In this document: in pieces, positions 58,246 through 59,067 of the stretch
Layout: every line of letters begins with the position of its first letter
How positions within the stretch are numbered: the first letter of the stretch is position 1
DNA from: Candidatus Allofournierella merdavium
GTDB taxonomy: Bacteria > Bacillota > Clostridia > Oscillospirales > Ruminococcaceae
Reading direction: 5' to 3'
Length of the DNA stretch: 59,067 nucleotides
NCBI GenBank assembly: GCA_019118765.1
Contig: DWYI01000019.1
Coordinates: 1 to 59,067, forward strand
The notes under the pieces: generated by a model
What the model was told of the DNA's origin: nothing
The model's input: the letters and a program-made list of their open reading frames with translations, nothing else
Database searches by the model: none
Translations under genes and position numbers: made by a program

Positions 58246-58362
58246 GAAATTAGCCCATTCCTTAATAGCACTCCAATTCAGTATAGTCAGCCAAAATCTT
58301 CGTTTCAAATTGTAGTATTAGTAGAGGGGAAAACAAGGGAAGGGTTACGATAGCAAGCACAG

Positions 58363-58445
58363 CCAGTGAGTACCCACTGGCGGATTTTTGATTTAGGGGG
58401 ACCCCTGCCCCTAAATCAAAAAATTGCTTGCTGGGATAGTCCCAG
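58363..58445 (+). other. oriT-like region upstream of mobC
   Basis: Three inverted repeats in 83 bp. CCAGTG-N6-CACTGG spans 58363-58380. Fifteen-bp arms TTTTTGATTTAGGGG and complement span 58385-58422 with an 8-nt loop. CTGGGA-TAG-TCCCAG spans 58431-58445. Location just ahead of mobC and relaxase is where transfer origins lie. The nic site cannot be assigned. Confidence 0.6.
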
Positions 58446-58473
58446 ACCCTTATGGAAACGGAGGCGGCGCAGC

Positions 58474-58803
58474 ATGGCAAATCGAAAGCGGAATATCCAG
58501 ATGAAGTTTTGGGTGACAGAGGAGGAAAAGCGGCTCATTGAGGAGAAAATGGCCCAGCTCCAGACAAAGCGGAGCGGCGCCTATCTCCGCAAAATGGCGA
58601 TTGATGGGTACATCATCCAGGTGGACACCACCGACATCAAGGAGATGACCCGCGCCCTCTCCGCCATCGGCCGGAACATCAACCAGATCGCCAAGCGGCT
58701 GAACGCCGGCGGTCCGGCCTACCAGGCCGACATGGAGGAAATCCGGGAGAGGATGGACCAGATATGGCAGTTACAAAGACGCATCCTATTAAGTCAACGC
58801 TGA
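58474..58803 (+). CDS. mobC: MobC-family relaxosome accessory protein
   Basis: A 109-residue protein, MANRKRNIQMKFWVTEEEKRL..., with an N-terminal ribbon-helix-helix-like region and AIGRNINQIAKRLNAGG in the C-terminal half, hallmarks of MobC (PF05713). It helps the relaxase open oriT. ATG at 58474 with GGAGG 9 nt upstream. Its end overlaps the relaxase start by 40 nt. Confidence 0.9.
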   Translation: MANRKRNIQMKFWVTEEEKRLIEEKMAQLQTKRSGAYLRKMAIDGYIIQVDTTDIKEMTRALSAIGRNINQIAKRLNAGGPAYQADMEEIRERMDQIWQLQRRILLSQR

Positions 58804-59067
58804 AAGCTGCCATCGACTATATCTGCAATCCCGACAAGACGGACGGAAAACTGCTGGTGTCCTCCTTCGGCTGCTCCGCAGAGACCGCCGACATCGAATT
58901 TGCCTGGACCCGCCGCCATGCCATCGACAAGGGCACGAACCTGGGCCGGCACCTCATCCAGGCGTTTGAACCTGGGGAGGTCACGCCAGAGGAGGCCCAC
59001 CGGATCGGTATGGAGCTGGCGCGGGAGGTCCTGGGCGGCAAATATGAATTTGTCCTCACCACCCACA
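58764..59067 (+). CDS. Relaxase, MobA/VirD2 type (5' part only)
   Basis: The first 101 residues are in the window; the frame is open to the end. It starts MAVTKTHPIKSTLKAAIDYI at 58764, within mobC. It contains NLGRHLIQAFEPGE and ends KYEFVLTTH, the N-terminal pattern of the MOBP relaxases of Clostridial ICEs, in which the Tyr nucleophile and the His metal cluster lie in the first 150 residues. It should nick the element at oriT for transfer. Confidence 0.88.
   Translation, partial: MAVTKTHPIKSTLKAAIDYICNPDKTDGKLLVSSFGCSAETADIEFAWTRRHAIDKGTNLGRHLIQAFEPGEVTPEEAHRIGMELAREVLGGKYEFVLTTH

Larger units (their letters stand above)
45150..59067. mobile_element. Integrative mobilizable/conjugative element (left end and cargo; right end outside)
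   Basis: From just past the tRNA-Leu terminator the sequence holds a TnpX-type serine recombinase at the very edge, TnpW, Tn916-like HTH and sigma genes, XRE, a metal-transport cargo, an oriT-like region, MobC and a relaxase running off the window. GC content falls in the cargo (49500-58300). The left boundary should lie at about 45150-45166. The exact crossover dinucleotide cannot be fixed without the empty site. Confidence 0.85.

Noticed and set aside
1-59067. CRISPR arrays, rRNA genes, restriction or antiphage systems
   Set aside because: No regularly spaced repeats, no rRNA sequence and no recognisable defence enzymes in any frame.

Overview
The window looks like a chromosome segment of a high-GC gut Firmicute, most likely an Oscillospirales/Ruminococcaceae-type Clostridium relative. 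The evidence is the Firmicutes order of the S10-spc-alpha ribosomal cluster (with map, a KOW protein, infA and rpmJ), sporulation genes (a SpoIIE homologue and a SigH-like sigma factor), RqcH, BlaI/M56 signalling, and GC-rich, strongly GC3-biased host genes. Mobile genes of visibly lower GC flank the host segment on both sides. The species cannot be named from the sequence alone.

Layout. (1) 1-1620: the end of an integrated element, with an excisionase-like gene and a Tn916-type tyrosine integrase. Its boundary lies close to the 3' end of lysS, beside a perfect 20-bp palindrome. (2) 1699-20000, host housekeeping and accessory genes: greA-lysS; an EF-G-like factor lacking the catalytic His of switch II; rlmB plus a very large membrane protein that reads as a catalytically dead P-type ATPase; an intergenic cluster of DnaA-box-like sequences; an OGG-type glycosylase; class II fructose-bisphosphate aldolase; a BlaI repressor coupled to an M56 protease fused to a LytM (M23) domain; spoIIE; a GNAT acetyltransferase; a NifX-like protein; and an atypical PRPP synthetase. 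(3) 20176-36300: one long leftward cluster of ribosomal protein, translation, secretion and RNA polymerase genes (rpsJ through rplQ), driven by a clear promoter at 36267-36295 with a leader of about 320 nt. (4) 36400-45105: a zinc-ribbon membrane protein, rqcH, a PH-domain-like protein, a Nif3-like protein, trmK, a DUF1858 protein, a DUF2142 membrane protein, and a sigH-like gene followed by a tRNA-like element and a small zinc-ribbon gene. A functional tRNA-Leu(CAA) closes this region.

(5) 45150-59067 (right end not in window): an integrative mobilizable/conjugative element next to tRNA-Leu. Its core is a TnpX/TndX-type large serine recombinase, TnpW, an HTH protein, a Tn916-Orf7-like sigma factor, an XRE regulator, an oriT-like region, MobC and the start of a relaxase. 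Its cargo (49112-58175) is one leftward gene set: an AraC regulator, a complete ECF transporter (T, fused double ATPase, S component of the MptD/Trep_Strep family), a pair of fused permease-ATPase ABC half-transporters, the manganese exporter MntP, a TetR regulator and a DtxR-family regulator. I read it as a transport-only metallophore/iron acquisition cassette coupled to manganese efflux, by analogy with siderophore loci that carry the same transporter classes. No biosynthetic enzymes are visible. Inverted repeats of the form TTAG-N6-CTAA (one of the three imperfect) precede three of its genes and are candidate regulatory sites.

The most notable non-standard items are the P-type ATPase pseudoenzyme, the M56-LytM fusion, the tRNA-like leader ahead of a zinc-ribbon gene, the histone-H1-like extension on ribosomal protein L30, and the metallophore cassette with its repeated operator-like sites.
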